From assembly GCA_014379405.1 (NCBI GenBank), contig JACMLU010000001.1, forward strand, positions 62,001 through 126,000: a DNA stretch of 64,000 nucleotides. Direction: 5' to 3'. Source of the DNA: Flavobacterium sp. GTDB taxonomy: Bacteria > Bacteroidota > Bacteroidia > Flavobacteriales > Flavobacteriaceae. The stretch's first letter is position 1; each line of letters begins with the position of its first letter. Position numbers and translations under genes: made by a program. Below the pieces are notes generated by a model. The model saw only the letters and a program-made list of their open reading frames with translations, did not search any database and was not told where the DNA came from. Below, piece after piece: positions 1-8,373 of this stretch.

Positions 1-168
1 ATCTTTGACCGAATTAAAAAACGAATTGCTCCTGGCGGAATTGTTCTTTTGCACGATACTGCACATACAATGACCATTTTGGAACGGTTAATGCTACATT
101 TGGAACAGAATAAATATAAAGTTGTTTCGATTGAGGAACTTTTGAATATCAAAGCGTATGAAAATTAA
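1..168 (+). CDS. Polysaccharide deacetylase family protein, C-terminal end (partial)
   Basis: The window opens inside this gene; only the last 55 codons and the TAA stop are present. The readable end carries a PGGIVLLHD stretch followed by a helix and a KVVSIEELL ending, which is how NodB-type carbohydrate esterase 4 polysaccharide deacetylases usually finish (the GS/GG-I-hydrophobic-LHD strand is the last conserved motif). The catalytic Asp/His/His part lies upstream and cannot be checked. The stop codon overlaps the start of the LolA-like gene by 11 bases, so it belongs to the same operon. A deacetylase of this type next to pigment export genes would fit modification of a glycan or of the pigment head group, but that role is inference. 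Confidence 0.7.
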   Translation: MFDRIKKRIAPGGIVLLHDTAHTMTILERLMLHLEQNKYKVVSIEELLNIKAYEN

Positions 169-793
169 AATTTGTTTTGTTTTGTTGGTTTTATGGATAT
201 GTCCTGTTGTTTCTTCCGCCCAAGAACAAAAAATGTCCGAAAATGAAATTGTAATTTTCAAACAAAATGTGAAGGAAGTTTCTAAAAAAATCAAGACGTT
301 GAGTACTGATTTTGTGCAATACAAGCATTTGGATTTTTTGTCAAAAGACATCGAATCTTCGGGAAAAATGGTTTTTGTGGCACCAAGTTTGTTGCAATGG
401 CAATATAAAAAACCATACAATTATTCGATTATTTTCAAAAGCGGCAAGATATTGATTAACGATGAAGGCAAAAAAAGTGCGGTTGATGTGGGCAACAGCA
501 AAATATTTGGAAAAATTAACAAATTGATTGCCGGCAGCGTAAGCGGTGATATGTTTGACGATAAAGAATTTAGTATTTCCTATTATAAAAACAAAACCAA
601 TACGATTGCCCGATTTATTCCAAAAGACGCCAATTTAAAGAAATACATCAAGCAAATTGAGCTGACTTTTGACAAGGATGACACAACAGTAATTCAGGTA
701 AAACTCCTGGAATCATCCGAAGATTTTACCAGAATTGTATTAAAAAACAAAGTGTTAAATGCAAAAATCGACAATTCTATATTCAATAATTAG
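158..793 (+). CDS. LolA-like outer membrane lipoprotein carrier protein
   Basis: A 211-residue exported protein with an N-terminal signal peptide (hydrophobic residues 4-17, cleavage probably after SSA at 18-20). The mature part has the LolA pattern: an STDFVQ-like segment near residue 50, a SSGKMVF strand and LLQWQYKKPYNYSIIF around 80-95, typical of the unclosed beta-barrel that binds acyl chains in the periplasm. This is probably a cluster-specific paralogue rather than the housekeeping LolA, because it is locked into a pigment operon by overlaps on both sides (11 bases with the deacetylase, 35 with the next lipoprotein). Aryl polyene clusters regularly carry LolA-like genes, presumably to move the lipid-like product across the periplasm. 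Family call is strong; the cargo is inferred. Confidence 0.85.
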   Translation: MKIKICFVLLVLWICPVVSSAQEQKMSENEIVIFKQNVKEVSKKIKTLSTDFVQYKHLDFLSKDIESSGKMVFVAPSLLQWQYKKPYNYSIIFKSGKILINDEGKKSAVDVGNSKIFGKINKLIAGSVSGDMFDDKEFSISYYKNKTNTIARFIPKDANLKKYIKQIELTFDKDDTTVIQVKLLESSEDFTRIVLKNKVLNAKIDNSIFNN

Positions 794-1406
794 TGTTTTT
801 TTTGTGCTGATTGTATCTTCTTGCTCCAGTTTGAATGTTGTGAAAGAATATAATCCAGCGGCTTTGGAAAAAACAGCATTTGAAGTTCCGTATTTTTCAA
901 ATCCTGAAATGGATTATATTTATAAAGCCAACATCACGATTTATGGAAATGAATTATCAGGAATTTTCATTGCAAAAAAAATAAACGACACGACACATCG
1001 CGTTGTTTTTACCACGGAATTTGGTAATAAACTATTGGATTTCGAAATTTCGGAAACAGATTTTAAAGTCAATTCCATAGTGGAGGAGTTAAACAGGAAA
1101 ATAATGGTCAACACTTTAAAAAATGATTTTAGATTACTTTTAAGGAATAGTTATGTGGTTAAAAAACAATATGATAATCTGGAAAATAATGTTTATTTAA
1201 CAGAAGAAAGTAAAATTTTGAATTACCTTTTTGTTTCCAAATCAACTAATAATCTAAGTAAAATTGTAAATACATCAAAAAGAAAAGAAAGAATAAACCT
1301 CTTTTTCACCACAGAAAACAATATTTTTGCCACAAAAATTGTTATTCAGCATTATAATATAAAATTAAGGATTGAATTAAATTATTTACAGACAAAACTA
1401 AATTAA
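759..1406 (+). CDS. Putative outer membrane lipoprotein, LolB-like role possible
   Basis: A 215-residue protein starting inside the 3' end of the LolA-like gene (35-base overlap, different frame). Residues 1-22 form a lipoprotein signal with a VSSC-type lipobox (Cys at about position 22), so the mature protein should be lipid-anchored. The rest is beta-rich with no motif I can name with certainty. In proteobacterial aryl polyene clusters the LolA-like gene is accompanied by a DUF3261 lipoprotein of similar size; position and length suggest this is the Bacteroidota counterpart, acting as acceptor for the cargo at the outer membrane. That is context-based inference, not sequence similarity I can demonstrate. 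Confidence 0.65.
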   Translation: MQKSTILYSIISVFFVLIVSSCSSLNVVKEYNPAALEKTAFEVPYFSNPEMDYIYKANITIYGNELSGIFIAKKINDTTHRVVFTTEFGNKLLDFEISETDFKVNSIVEELNRKIMVNTLKNDFRLLLRNSYVVKKQYDNLENNVYLTEESKILNYLFVSKSTNNLSKIVNTSKRKERINLFFTTENNIFATKIVIQHYNIKLRIELNYLQTKLN

Positions 1407-1411
1407 CCATT

Positions 1412-2017
1412 ATGAAATTAAAAAATCAGATTGCCAAAGGACTAATTTTTATCTTTTTTGCTTTTTTAGGAGTACTTCAAACACAAGCTCAGGTGACTTT
1501 TAAACCTGGATTAAGGGCAGGTGCCAATTTTTCGCATTTTACAAAAGGGGATTATTATTATTCCAATACCGTACCTAATAATGTGGATTATGACACCCAT
1601 ACTGATTTCTATATTGGTTTTTATGGGGCATTAAAACTTTCAAAATATTACACTTTGCAACCCGAAATTGAATATTCGGCACAAGGTTCTGATTACAGGA
1701 GTTCTAATTTTGGTTCTGTAAATTTCAATGTCGATTATTTGTCATTTAAAATTTTAAACAAATTTAGCTTTAGCGATCAATTTAATATTCATTTAGGGCC
1801 AACACTCGATTTTGTCGTGAGTAAAAATTTCAATACCGAAGCCGATGTTGATATGGCTTTTGTTTTAGGTGCTGGATTCAATTTTACACCAAATTTCGGG
1901 ATTGAAGCAAGGGTTAAAAAGGGAATAATCCCCGTGTTTTATTCAGATGATGATTATACTGATCATACAAATGTTGTATTCTCTTTGGGAGCCACTTATA
2001 CTTTTGATGTAAAATAG
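1412..2017 (+). CDS. Small outer membrane beta-barrel protein (PorT-like), copy 1
   Basis: A 201-residue protein with a signal peptide ending at the QTQAQ motif (residues 23-27). The mature part has alternating amphipathic strands typical of the OMP_b-brl_2/PorT-like family: GLRAGANFSHF at the start, a YTLQPEIEYSAQGSDY strand in the middle, FGIEARVKKGIIPVF and a closing SLGATYTFDVK ending with alternating hydrophobics. It starts 5 bases after the lipoprotein and 3 bases before a paralogue of the same design. A small barrel in a pigment operon might sit in the outer membrane where the pigment accumulates; the function is unknown. Confidence 0.8.
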   Translation: MKLKNQIAKGLIFIFFAFLGVLQTQAQVTFKPGLRAGANFSHFTKGDYYYSNTVPNNVDYDTHTDFYIGFYGALKLSKYYTLQPEIEYSAQGSDYRSSNFGSVNFNVDYLSFKILNKFSFSDQFNIHLGPTLDFVVSKNFNTEADVDMAFVLGAGFNFTPNFGIEARVKKGIIPVFYSDDDYTDHTNVVFSLGATYTFDVK

Positions 2018-2020
2018 ATA

Positions 2021-2611
2021 ATGAAAAAACTTATTTTCGCAATTTTGTCGATTTATTGTTTTCAAACTCAAGCGCAATCCTCTTTATCTTCAGGTGTAAA
2101 GGCAGGAATCAATATTTCACATCTTTCATCTGAAGCTGGTTTTTTTGATGATGGTAGTGATACTTATCGAAACTTTTCATCTCTAACGAGTTTTTATGTA
2201 GGAGGGTTTATTGACCTAAATTTGACTAAAATTTACACATTGTCGCCCGAGTTACTTTATTCTAGCCAAGGTTCAGAATATAATTTTTCGCCTAACGGCG
2301 TTAGCACATCCGGTACGATAAAGGTTTCCTATCTAAATATGAATATTGTAAATAAATTTAGAATCAACCCTAGTTTTTACCCTTACGCAGGAACAAGTTT
2401 TGATTTTGTTGTGGAAAAGAATCATGAGGTTGATATTGACAGTGAAATAGATTTTGCTTTGTTTATAGGAGCGGGATTCAAATTCAACAAAAACTTAGGG
2501 ATAGAAGTACGGGCCAAAAAAGGACTTATACCCGTTTTAGATTATTCTGACGGCAACCACAACAATGTTGTCTTTCAGTTTGGAGCCACTTACACATTTG
2601 ATGCAAAATAA
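2021..2611 (+). CDS. Small outer membrane beta-barrel protein (PorT-like), copy 2
   Basis: A 196-residue paralogue of the preceding gene. Signal peptide ends at QTQAQ (15-19); the mature part repeats the same landmarks (GVKAGINISHL, YTLSPELLYSSQGSEY, LGIEVRAKKGLIPVL, FGATYTFDAK), so the two arose by tandem duplication and have diverged substantially. The order of strands and the final Phe-Asp-x-Lys end are conserved between copies. Spacing to the first copy is only 3 bases and to the dehydratase 5 bases, so all are co-transcribed. No enzymatic residues are apparent. Confidence 0.8.
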   Translation: MKKLIFAILSIYCFQTQAQSSLSSGVKAGINISHLSSEAGFFDDGSDTYRNFSSLTSFYVGGFIDLNLTKIYTLSPELLYSSQGSEYNFSPNGVSTSGTIKVSYLNMNIVNKFRINPSFYPYAGTSFDFVVEKNHEVDIDSEIDFALFIGAGFKFNKNLGIEVRAKKGLIPVLDYSDGNHNNVVFQFGATYTFDAK

Positions 2612-2616
2612 AAAAT

Positions 2617-2988
2617 ATGCTATTAAAAGATTTTTACAAAGTCGTTTCTTTAGAAAACACAGCCGAGAATAAACACTTAGTTCTGATTCACGTTAATGCG
2701 GAACACGAGGTTTTTAAAGGACATTTTCCAGGTAATCCAATTATGCCTGGCGTTTGCATGATGCAAATCATCAAGGAACTTACGGAAGAAATCTCCGGGA
2801 GCTCCCTGTTTATGCAATCCCTGTCCAATGTAAAGTTTATGGCATTGATCAATCCATTCAACACACCAGAATTACGATTGGAGCTTGATATTACAGTGAC
2901 TGACACGGATTTGGTCAAAGTGAAAAACGTGACTTATTTCAACGATACGCTAGCTTTGAAATTAAACAGTGTTTATAGAAAAATTTAG
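2617..2988 (+). CDS. FabZ-like 3-hydroxyacyl-ACP dehydratase (hotdog fold)
   Basis: A 123-residue single hotdog domain. The motif GHFPGNPIMPGVCMMQ at about residues 35-50 is the FabA/FabZ active-site helix entry: the His of GHF is the catalytic base and the pocket loop PGNPxMPGV is intact. The second catalytic acid of FabZ (Glu) is expected about 14 residues on, where KELTEE supplies acidic residues. In aryl polyene and flexirubin clusters such dehydratases make the conjugated double bonds during iterative chain extension. It is shorter than housekeeping FabZ (about 145 residues), in keeping with a specialised version. Confidence 0.8.
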   Translation: MLLKDFYKVVSLENTAENKHLVLIHVNAEHEVFKGHFPGNPIMPGVCMMQIIKELTEEISGSSLFMQSLSNVKFMALINPFNTPELRLELDITVTDTDLVKVKNVTYFNDTLALKLNSVYRKI

Positions 2989-3010
2989 CAGTTTTTAATA
3001 GTAGCTCAAT

Positions 3011-3496
3011 ATGAAATTATTCCTTTCCATTTGCCTTCTCATAAGTTTTTCCAATATTCCTGAAATTTCGGAAATTCGGAAACTCTATGCTACTGTGATA
3101 ATTTCTGAAAGTAATGCTAAAGAATTTGCTTCAAAGCTTTCGGACATTACAAAAGAGGACAATAAAACATTAGTTGCATACAAAGGCGCGTCAATAGCGA
3201 TAATGGCGAGATTTAAAAAAGCGATTTCGGATAAGTCTAAAAGTTTTAAAGAAGGAGCAAAGCTGGTTGAATTTGCAGTGACGAGTGAACCCAACAACAT
3301 CGAAATGCGATTAATACGATTGAGTATTCAGGAAAAAGCACCCAAAATTGTCAATTACAACAAAAACAAGAAGGAAGACAAAGATTTCTTGTTGAACCAT
3401 TACAAAGAGCAATCAGGAAACTTGAAAGCGTATATAAAAAACTTTATACTGCAATCTAAAAGTTTTTCGACAGCCGAAAAGCAAACGATAAATTAG
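3011..3496 (+). CDS. Exported hypothetical protein of pigment operon
   Basis: A 161-residue protein with an N-terminal hydrophobic signal (residues 1-15) but no lipobox. The rest is Lys/Glu-rich and predicted helical, with no motif I recognise. Its stop codon TAG shares its final G with the GTG start of the glycosyltransferase gene, so translation is coupled. Because the operon otherwise contains transport and assembly factors for a lipid-like pigment, a periplasmic helper role is possible, but nothing in the sequence proves it. Confidence 0.6.
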   Translation: MKLFLSICLLISFSNIPEISEIRKLYATVIISESNAKEFASKLSDITKEDNKTLVAYKGASIAIMARFKKAISDKSKSFKEGAKLVEFAVTSEPNNIEMRLIRLSIQEKAPKIVNYNKNKKEDKDFLLNHYKEQSGNLKAYIKNFILQSKSFSTAEKQTIN

Positions 3497-4686
3497 TGGA
3501 AGAAATAAAAACAGACTTGGATTTATCTAAAAATATAGATCAAAATAAGATTTGTGTTATTGTACCAACCTACAATAATCAAAAAACGCTAAAACGTGTT
3601 TTAGATTCCGTTTTGCTTTACACTACAAACATTATTGTTGTCAATGACGGTTCAACGGATGATACTTCTAGAATTCTTGAGGATTATCCGCAATTGGCTC
3701 AAGTTCATTTTCCTAAAAACAGTGGTAAGGGAATGGCCTTGCGAAAAGGTTTCAATGAAGCTATTCGTTTAGGCTTTGATTTTGCCGTAACGATTGATTC
3801 TGACGGACAACATTTCGCCACCGACATTCCACAGTTTATAAGCGAAATTTCCAATGAGAATCCGGTTTTAGTTATCGGTAGTCGAAATATGATGCAGGAA
3901 GGTGTTCCTAAAAAGAGCAGTTTTGGCAATAAATTTTCTAATTTTTGGTTTTGGTTTGAAACCGGGAATCGTTTGGAGGACACACAATCCGGTTTTAGAT
4001 TGTATCCCTTGAAACACATTCCAAAGAATTATTTCACCACCAAATTTGAATTCGAAATAGAAGTAATCGTTCGTTCTGCATGGAAAGGAATTCCTGTAAA
4101 AAATATTCCAATTCAAGTATTATATGACCCAACGGAAAGAGTTTCTCATTTCAGGCCATTTCAGGATTTTACAAGGATAAGCATTCTCAACACGGTCTTG
4201 GTTTTTATTACACTTTTTTATATCAAGCCAAGAGATTTTTTCGGCAGTCTAAAAAAAAAAGGTATTAAGAAATTTTTCCTGGAAAACATTCTGGAAAACA
4301 ACGATTCAAACACGACAAAATCACTTTCCATAGCATTGGGAGTTTTTATTGGCATTTCGCCATTTTGGGGACTTCAGACTATCCTTGTTTTGGCATTGGC
4401 AGTATTTTTCAGGCTGAACAAAGTCATTTCATTTGCTTTTTCCAACATCAGTTTTCCTCCGTTTATTCCATTCATTATTTATGGTTCCTTAAAAATTGGA
4501 GGTTACTTTATTCCCAACTCAAAACCTTTGGTTTTTGATAGTTCAATGACTTTTTCGGATATACAGGTTAATATTAATCAATATCTTGTCGGAAGTTTTA
4601 TTTTAGCCGCAGCTATGTCAGTACTTTTTGGACTTTCTGGCTACATATTATTGACAATTTTTAGTACTTTTAGAAACAAAAAATAA
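3496..4686 (+). CDS. Glycosyltransferase family 2 fused to DUF2062 membrane domain
   Basis: A 396-residue protein with two parts. Residues about 18-230 are a GT-A glycosyltransferase of the DPM1/DolP-mannosyltransferase type: CVIVPTYNN strand, VVNDGSTDDT nucleotide-binding loop and TIDSDGQH metal-binding Asp-x-Asp-like motif are intact. Residues about 270-396 are a DUF2062 domain with hydrophobic segments (GVFIGISPFWGLQ is the signature). The start is a GTG codon overlapping the previous stop by one base; no in-frame ATG precedes the first conserved strand. GT2-DUF2062 proteins accompany flexirubin/aryl polyene clusters and may glycosylate a lipid carrier or the pigment anchor at the inner membrane; the acceptor is not known. 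Confidence 0.85.
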   Translation: MEEIKTDLDLSKNIDQNKICVIVPTYNNQKTLKRVLDSVLLYTTNIIVVNDGSTDDTSRILEDYPQLAQVHFPKNSGKGMALRKGFNEAIRLGFDFAVTIDSDGQHFATDIPQFISEISNENPVLVIGSRNMMQEGVPKKSSFGNKFSNFWFWFETGNRLEDTQSGFRLYPLKHIPKNYFTTKFEFEIEVIVRSAWKGIPVKNIPIQVLYDPTERVSHFRPFQDFTRISILNTVLVFITLFYIKPRDFFGSLKKKGIKKFFLENILENNDSNTTKSLSIALGVFIGISPFWGLQTILVLALAVFFRLNKVISFAFSNISFPPFIPFIIYGSLKIGGYFIPNSKPLVFDSSMTFSDIQVNINQYLVGSFILAAAMSVLFGLSGYILLTIFSTFRNKK

Positions 4687-4689
4687 AGA

Positions 4690-7600
4690 ATGCACCACTA
4701 TTTTTATGCCATTCATTCCTTTGTGAATAGAAGGAAATTCCTCTCTGTTGCATTGTTTATTGGAATGCTTTTTATATTCCTGTTCTTTGCTTCAAAAATT
4801 AAATTTAGTGAAGACATCACCAAATTAATCCCGACAAACGACAAATCCGACGTCACGGCAAAAGTGTTGAACCAATTGAATTTTGCCGATAAAATCACCG
4901 TTACAATTCATCTGGAAAAAGCAGGAACCACGGAGGATTTGGCCGAATATGCCCAAGTTTTTCTGGACAACGTTTCCAAAGAATGCAAACCTTATATAAC
5001 TTCCATCCAAGGGAAAATTGACGAAGAAAACATTCAGGAAACGATGGATTTTGTAAACAGCAATCTGCCATTATTTCTTGACGATAATGATTACGAAACC
5101 ATTCAGGGAAAATTACAAAAAGACAGCATTGCTAATACTGTTGCTGGCAATTACAAAACCCTAATTTCGCCAACCGGAATTGTCACCAAAGATTTTATAC
5201 TTCAAGATCCGTTGGGGATTTCTTTCATTGGATTAAAAAAACTGCAACAACTCAACATAGGTGATGATTTTCAACTGGAAAACGGCTTTGTGATGACCAA
5301 GGACAAAAAGAAATTGCTCTTGTTTATCACTCCTAATTTACCTTCAAGCGAAACGGAAAAAAATACTTTTTTTGTTGCCAAACTCAATTCGATAAAAGAC
5401 CATTTAAACCAACAATTCAAAACCAAAGCCGAAGCCAATTATTTTGGTTCTACGCTTATTGCCGTGGCCAACGCCAACCAGATTAAAAGCGACATCATTA
5501 TGACGATTTCGGTTGCTATGATTGCGCTAATGTTGATTTTAATACTGTTTTACAGAAACATTTACATTCCGCTTATCGTTTTTTTACCAACCGTTTTTGG
5601 TGGACTTTTTGCCATTGCTTTATTGTATTTTATCAAGGGAACTATTTCGGCAATTTCATTGGGAATTGGCTCTATTTTGCTGGGAATCACAATCGATTAT
5701 TCGCTGCATATTCTCACGCATTACAAGCACAATAGTGATGTGAAAACATTGTATAAGGACATCACGATGCCTTTGATTATGAGCAGCACGACAACGGCTG
5801 TCGCTTTTTTGTGTCTGCTTTTCGTTAAATCGGAAGCCTTGAAGGATTTAGGGATTTTTGCAGCCATAATTGTAGTGGCTTCGGCAGTGTTTTCGTTGCT
5901 TTTTGTTCCCCATTTGTACAACCCAAAAGTAGAAGACGGTGCCCACAAAAAAAATATAATTGATAACTTATCGGATTTTTCTTTTCATAAAAATAAATTC
6001 ATGATTGGGAGTTGCATCATCATCATAATTGTTTGTTTTTTTACTTCCAATAAAGTGGTTTTCAACAACGATTTGTCGCAATTGAATTTTGTTCCAAAGG
6101 AAATTAGGGCAGCCGAAAAAGAATTGGAAGAAAGTTCCAATATTACTTCAAAATCAATCTATCTGGCTTCTTATGGCAATTCCTTGGAAGAAGTTTTGCA
6201 GAACAACAGCCAACTATTTTCAAGCTTGGCAAAGCAAAAAGAGAATCAGAAGATTCTAAGTTACAGTTCCATTGGCGGCATCGTGCTTTCCGAAAAGGAA
6301 CAACAAAAAAGAATCGATAAATGGAATTCTTTTTGGAACGAGAACAAGAAAACAGCATTAATGTCAAATTTAGTATCCGAAGGGACAAAATTTGGTTTTA
6401 AATCCTCAACTTATAATCGTTTTTTCGAACATTTGAACACGACGTTTCAACCGCTTACTTTTGAACAATATGGGCAATTAAATGCTTTGCAACTGCAGGA
6501 ATTTTTAACGGAGAAAAATGGGTTTTTCACAATTTCGACTTTAGTGAAAGTGGCTAACGAACAACGCGACACTTTTGTCAAATCGATGGCTAATGAGACC
6601 CAATTGAAGGTTATTGACAGGCAACAAATGAATGAAACCTTTCTGGGTCAACTCAAAACCGAGTTCAATACTTTGGTAAATTATTCCTTTATAGCCGTGA
6701 TTTTGATCTTGTTTTTCTATTTCAGGAGAATAGAATTGGTCATCGTCAGTTGTATTCCCATTGTCATCACGGGAGTGGTTACCGCCGGAATTATGGGCAT
6801 TTTCAATATCCAACTGAATATTTTTAGCGTGATCGTTTGTACTTTGATTTTTGGTCACGGTGTTGATTTTAGTATTTTTATGACAAGCGCTTTGCAAAAA
6901 GAATATACCTACGGGAAAAACGAAATTGCGATTTACCGAACCTCCATAATTTTGGCCGCAATAACTACGATTTTAGGAATTGGAGCCTTGATTTTCGCAA
7001 AGCATCCGGCACTGATTTCCATTTCTTCGGTTTCGCTGATTGGGGTTTTTGCGGCATTGATAATCACGTTTATTTTTTATCCCATTTTATTCAAATTATT
7101 TTTGTCCAATAGACCTAAAAACGGAAAAGCGCCCTTCGAAATCAAAAGATTGTTGCATTCTATTCTGTCGTTTACTTATTATGGATTGGGAGGTTTTCTA
7201 TTGTCAATTTTCAGCGTTTTTTTAATGAAATTTATTCCTATTTCTAGAAAAAGAAAGGAAATGGCGTTTCATTTTATAATGTCTAAATTTATGCAATCTG
7301 TGCTGATGTCGTATCCGTCCATTAAACGAAAAATAATCAATGTCCAAAACGAAACTTTCGATAAACCGGCGGTTATTATTGCGAACCACAGTTCGTTTTT
7401 GGATATTTTGGCAGTCGGGATGTTGAGCCCAAAAATCATATTTTTGGTTAGTGATTGGGTTTACAATTCACCTATTTTCGGTGCAGGTGTTCGTCTGGCA
7501 GGATTTTATCCGGTTTCTAACGGTATCGATAACGGCGTGGAGCATTTGAAAGCCAAAGTCGACCAGGGATTTTCATTGATGGTTTTTCCCGAAGGAACCC

Positions 7601-8373
7601 GTTCTTTGGACAATTCTATTAAACGTTTTCATAAAGGAGCCTTTTATTTGGCGGAAGAATTGCAATTGGATATTGTTCCCGTGGTCATTCACGGCTATTC
7701 CGAAGTGTTGCCCAAAGGTGATTTCGTAATCAATGGCGGAAGAACCACAGTTGAAATATTAGACAGGATTCCAACAAATGACTCTTCTTTTGGAAAAAAT
7801 TATTCCGAGCGAACCAAAAAAATGAGTGCTTTTTTCAAAGCACATTATAAAAAAATGCGTCAAGAGTTGGAAGGACCAAATTATTTCAAAAAAATGATTT
7901 TCAACAGTTTTGATTATAAAGAATTGGAAGTTGTTAAGGCAGTCAAAAATGATTTAAATCAACATCTGGAATTGTATCATAAATTGAATTCTTTTATTTC
8001 TCCAAAGGCAAAAATATTGCATTTAGCCAATGATTACGGTCAATTGGACGTATTGCTTTCATTACAGGAATCTCAAAGGAAAATAGATTCTTTTATTGCT
8101 GATGAAGAAAAAAGAGCTGTTGCCAAAACTAATTATATCGTACAGAAAAGAACAATTCATTATCTGGAATCCAAGGATAAATTTGAAAACAGTAACTATG
8201 AGGTCGTATTGATTTCAGATAAAAAACAAGTGGTTGACACTGAAATTTGTCAGCTTGTAAATACTTTTATTTTAGTAAATTCGTCTAATCTAAAAGAGAA
8301 AATTGCAACATTTGGTTTTGAAATTGACATCGAAAGCGAAAATTTAATAGTTTTAAAGAAAAACAGGCCATGA
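4690..8373 (+). CDS. MMPL/RND-type lipid exporter fused to acyltransferase and a degenerate methyltransferase-like domain
   Basis: A 1227-residue inner membrane protein. Residues about 15-830 are an MMPL/RND-superfamily exporter with two six-helix bundles (starting near 260 and 660) and two large periplasmic loops; repeats such as GITIDYSLHI and GHGVDFSIFM carry the buried Asp expected for proton coupling. Residues about 860-1060 are a PlsC-like lysophospholipid acyltransferase: NHSSFLD has the His900-x4-Asp905 catalytic pair and FPEGTRS (966-972) the phosphate-binding motif. Residues about 1090-1227 resemble a class I methyltransferase whose SAM-binding glycine loop has decayed (LHLANDYGQLD where VLDxGxGxG is expected). 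MMPL exporters with acyltransferase domains are known in aryl polyene clusters and are thought to export and acylate the product. The stop overlaps the next start (ATGA). Confidence 0.85.
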   Translation: MHHYFYAIHSFVNRRKFLSVALFIGMLFIFLFFASKIKFSEDITKLIPTNDKSDVTAKVLNQLNFADKITVTIHLEKAGTTEDLAEYAQVFLDNVSKECKPYITSIQGKIDEENIQETMDFVNSNLPLFLDDNDYETIQGKLQKDSIANTVAGNYKTLISPTGIVTKDFILQDPLGISFIGLKKLQQLNIGDDFQLENGFVMTKDKKKLLLFITPNLPSSETEKNTFFVAKLNSIKDHLNQQFKTKAEANYFGSTLIAVANANQIKSDIIMTISVAMIALMLILILFYRNIYIPLIVFLPTVFGGLFAIALLYFIKGTISAISLGIGSILLGITIDYSLHILTHYKHNSDVKTLYKDITMPLIMSSTTTAVAFLCLLFVKSEALKDLGIFAAIIVVASAVFSLLFVPHLYNPKVEDGAHKKNIIDNLSDFSFHKNKFMIGSCIIIIIVCFFTSNKVVFNNDLSQLNFVPKEIRAAEKELEESSNITSKSIYLASYGNSLEEVLQNNSQLFSSLAKQKENQKILSYSSIGGIVLSEKEQQKRIDKWNSFWNENKKTALMSNLVSEGTKFGFKSSTYNRFFEHLNTTFQPLTFEQYGQLNALQLQEFLTEKNGFFTISTLVKVANEQRDTFVKSMANETQLKVIDRQQMNETFLGQLKTEFNTLVNYSFIAVILILFFYFRRIELVIVSCIPIVITGVVTAGIMGIFNIQLNIFSVIVCTLIFGHGVDFSIFMTSALQKEYTYGKNEIAIYRTSIILAAITTILGIGALIFAKHPALISISSVSLIGVFAALIITFIFYPILFKLFLSNRPKNGKAPFEIKRLLHSILSFTYYGLGGFLLSIFSVFLMKFIPISRKRKEMAFHFIMSKFMQSVLMSYPSIKRKIINVQNETFDKPAVIIANHSSFLDILAVGMLSPKIIFLVSDWVYNSPIFGAGVRLAGFYPVSNGIDNGVEHLKAKVDQGFSLMVFPEGTRSLDNSIKRFHKGAFYLAEELQLDIVPVVIHGYSEVLPKGDFVINGGRTTVEILDRIPTNDSSFGKNYSERTKKMSAFFKAHYKKMRQELEGPNYFKKMIFNSFDYKELEVVKAVKNDLNQHLELYHKLNSFISPKAKILHLANDYGQLDVLLSLQESQRKIDSFIADEEKRAVAKTNYIVQKRTIHYLESKDKFENSNYEVVLISDKKQVVDTEICQLVNTFILVNSSNLKEKIATFGFEIDIESENLIVLKKNRP

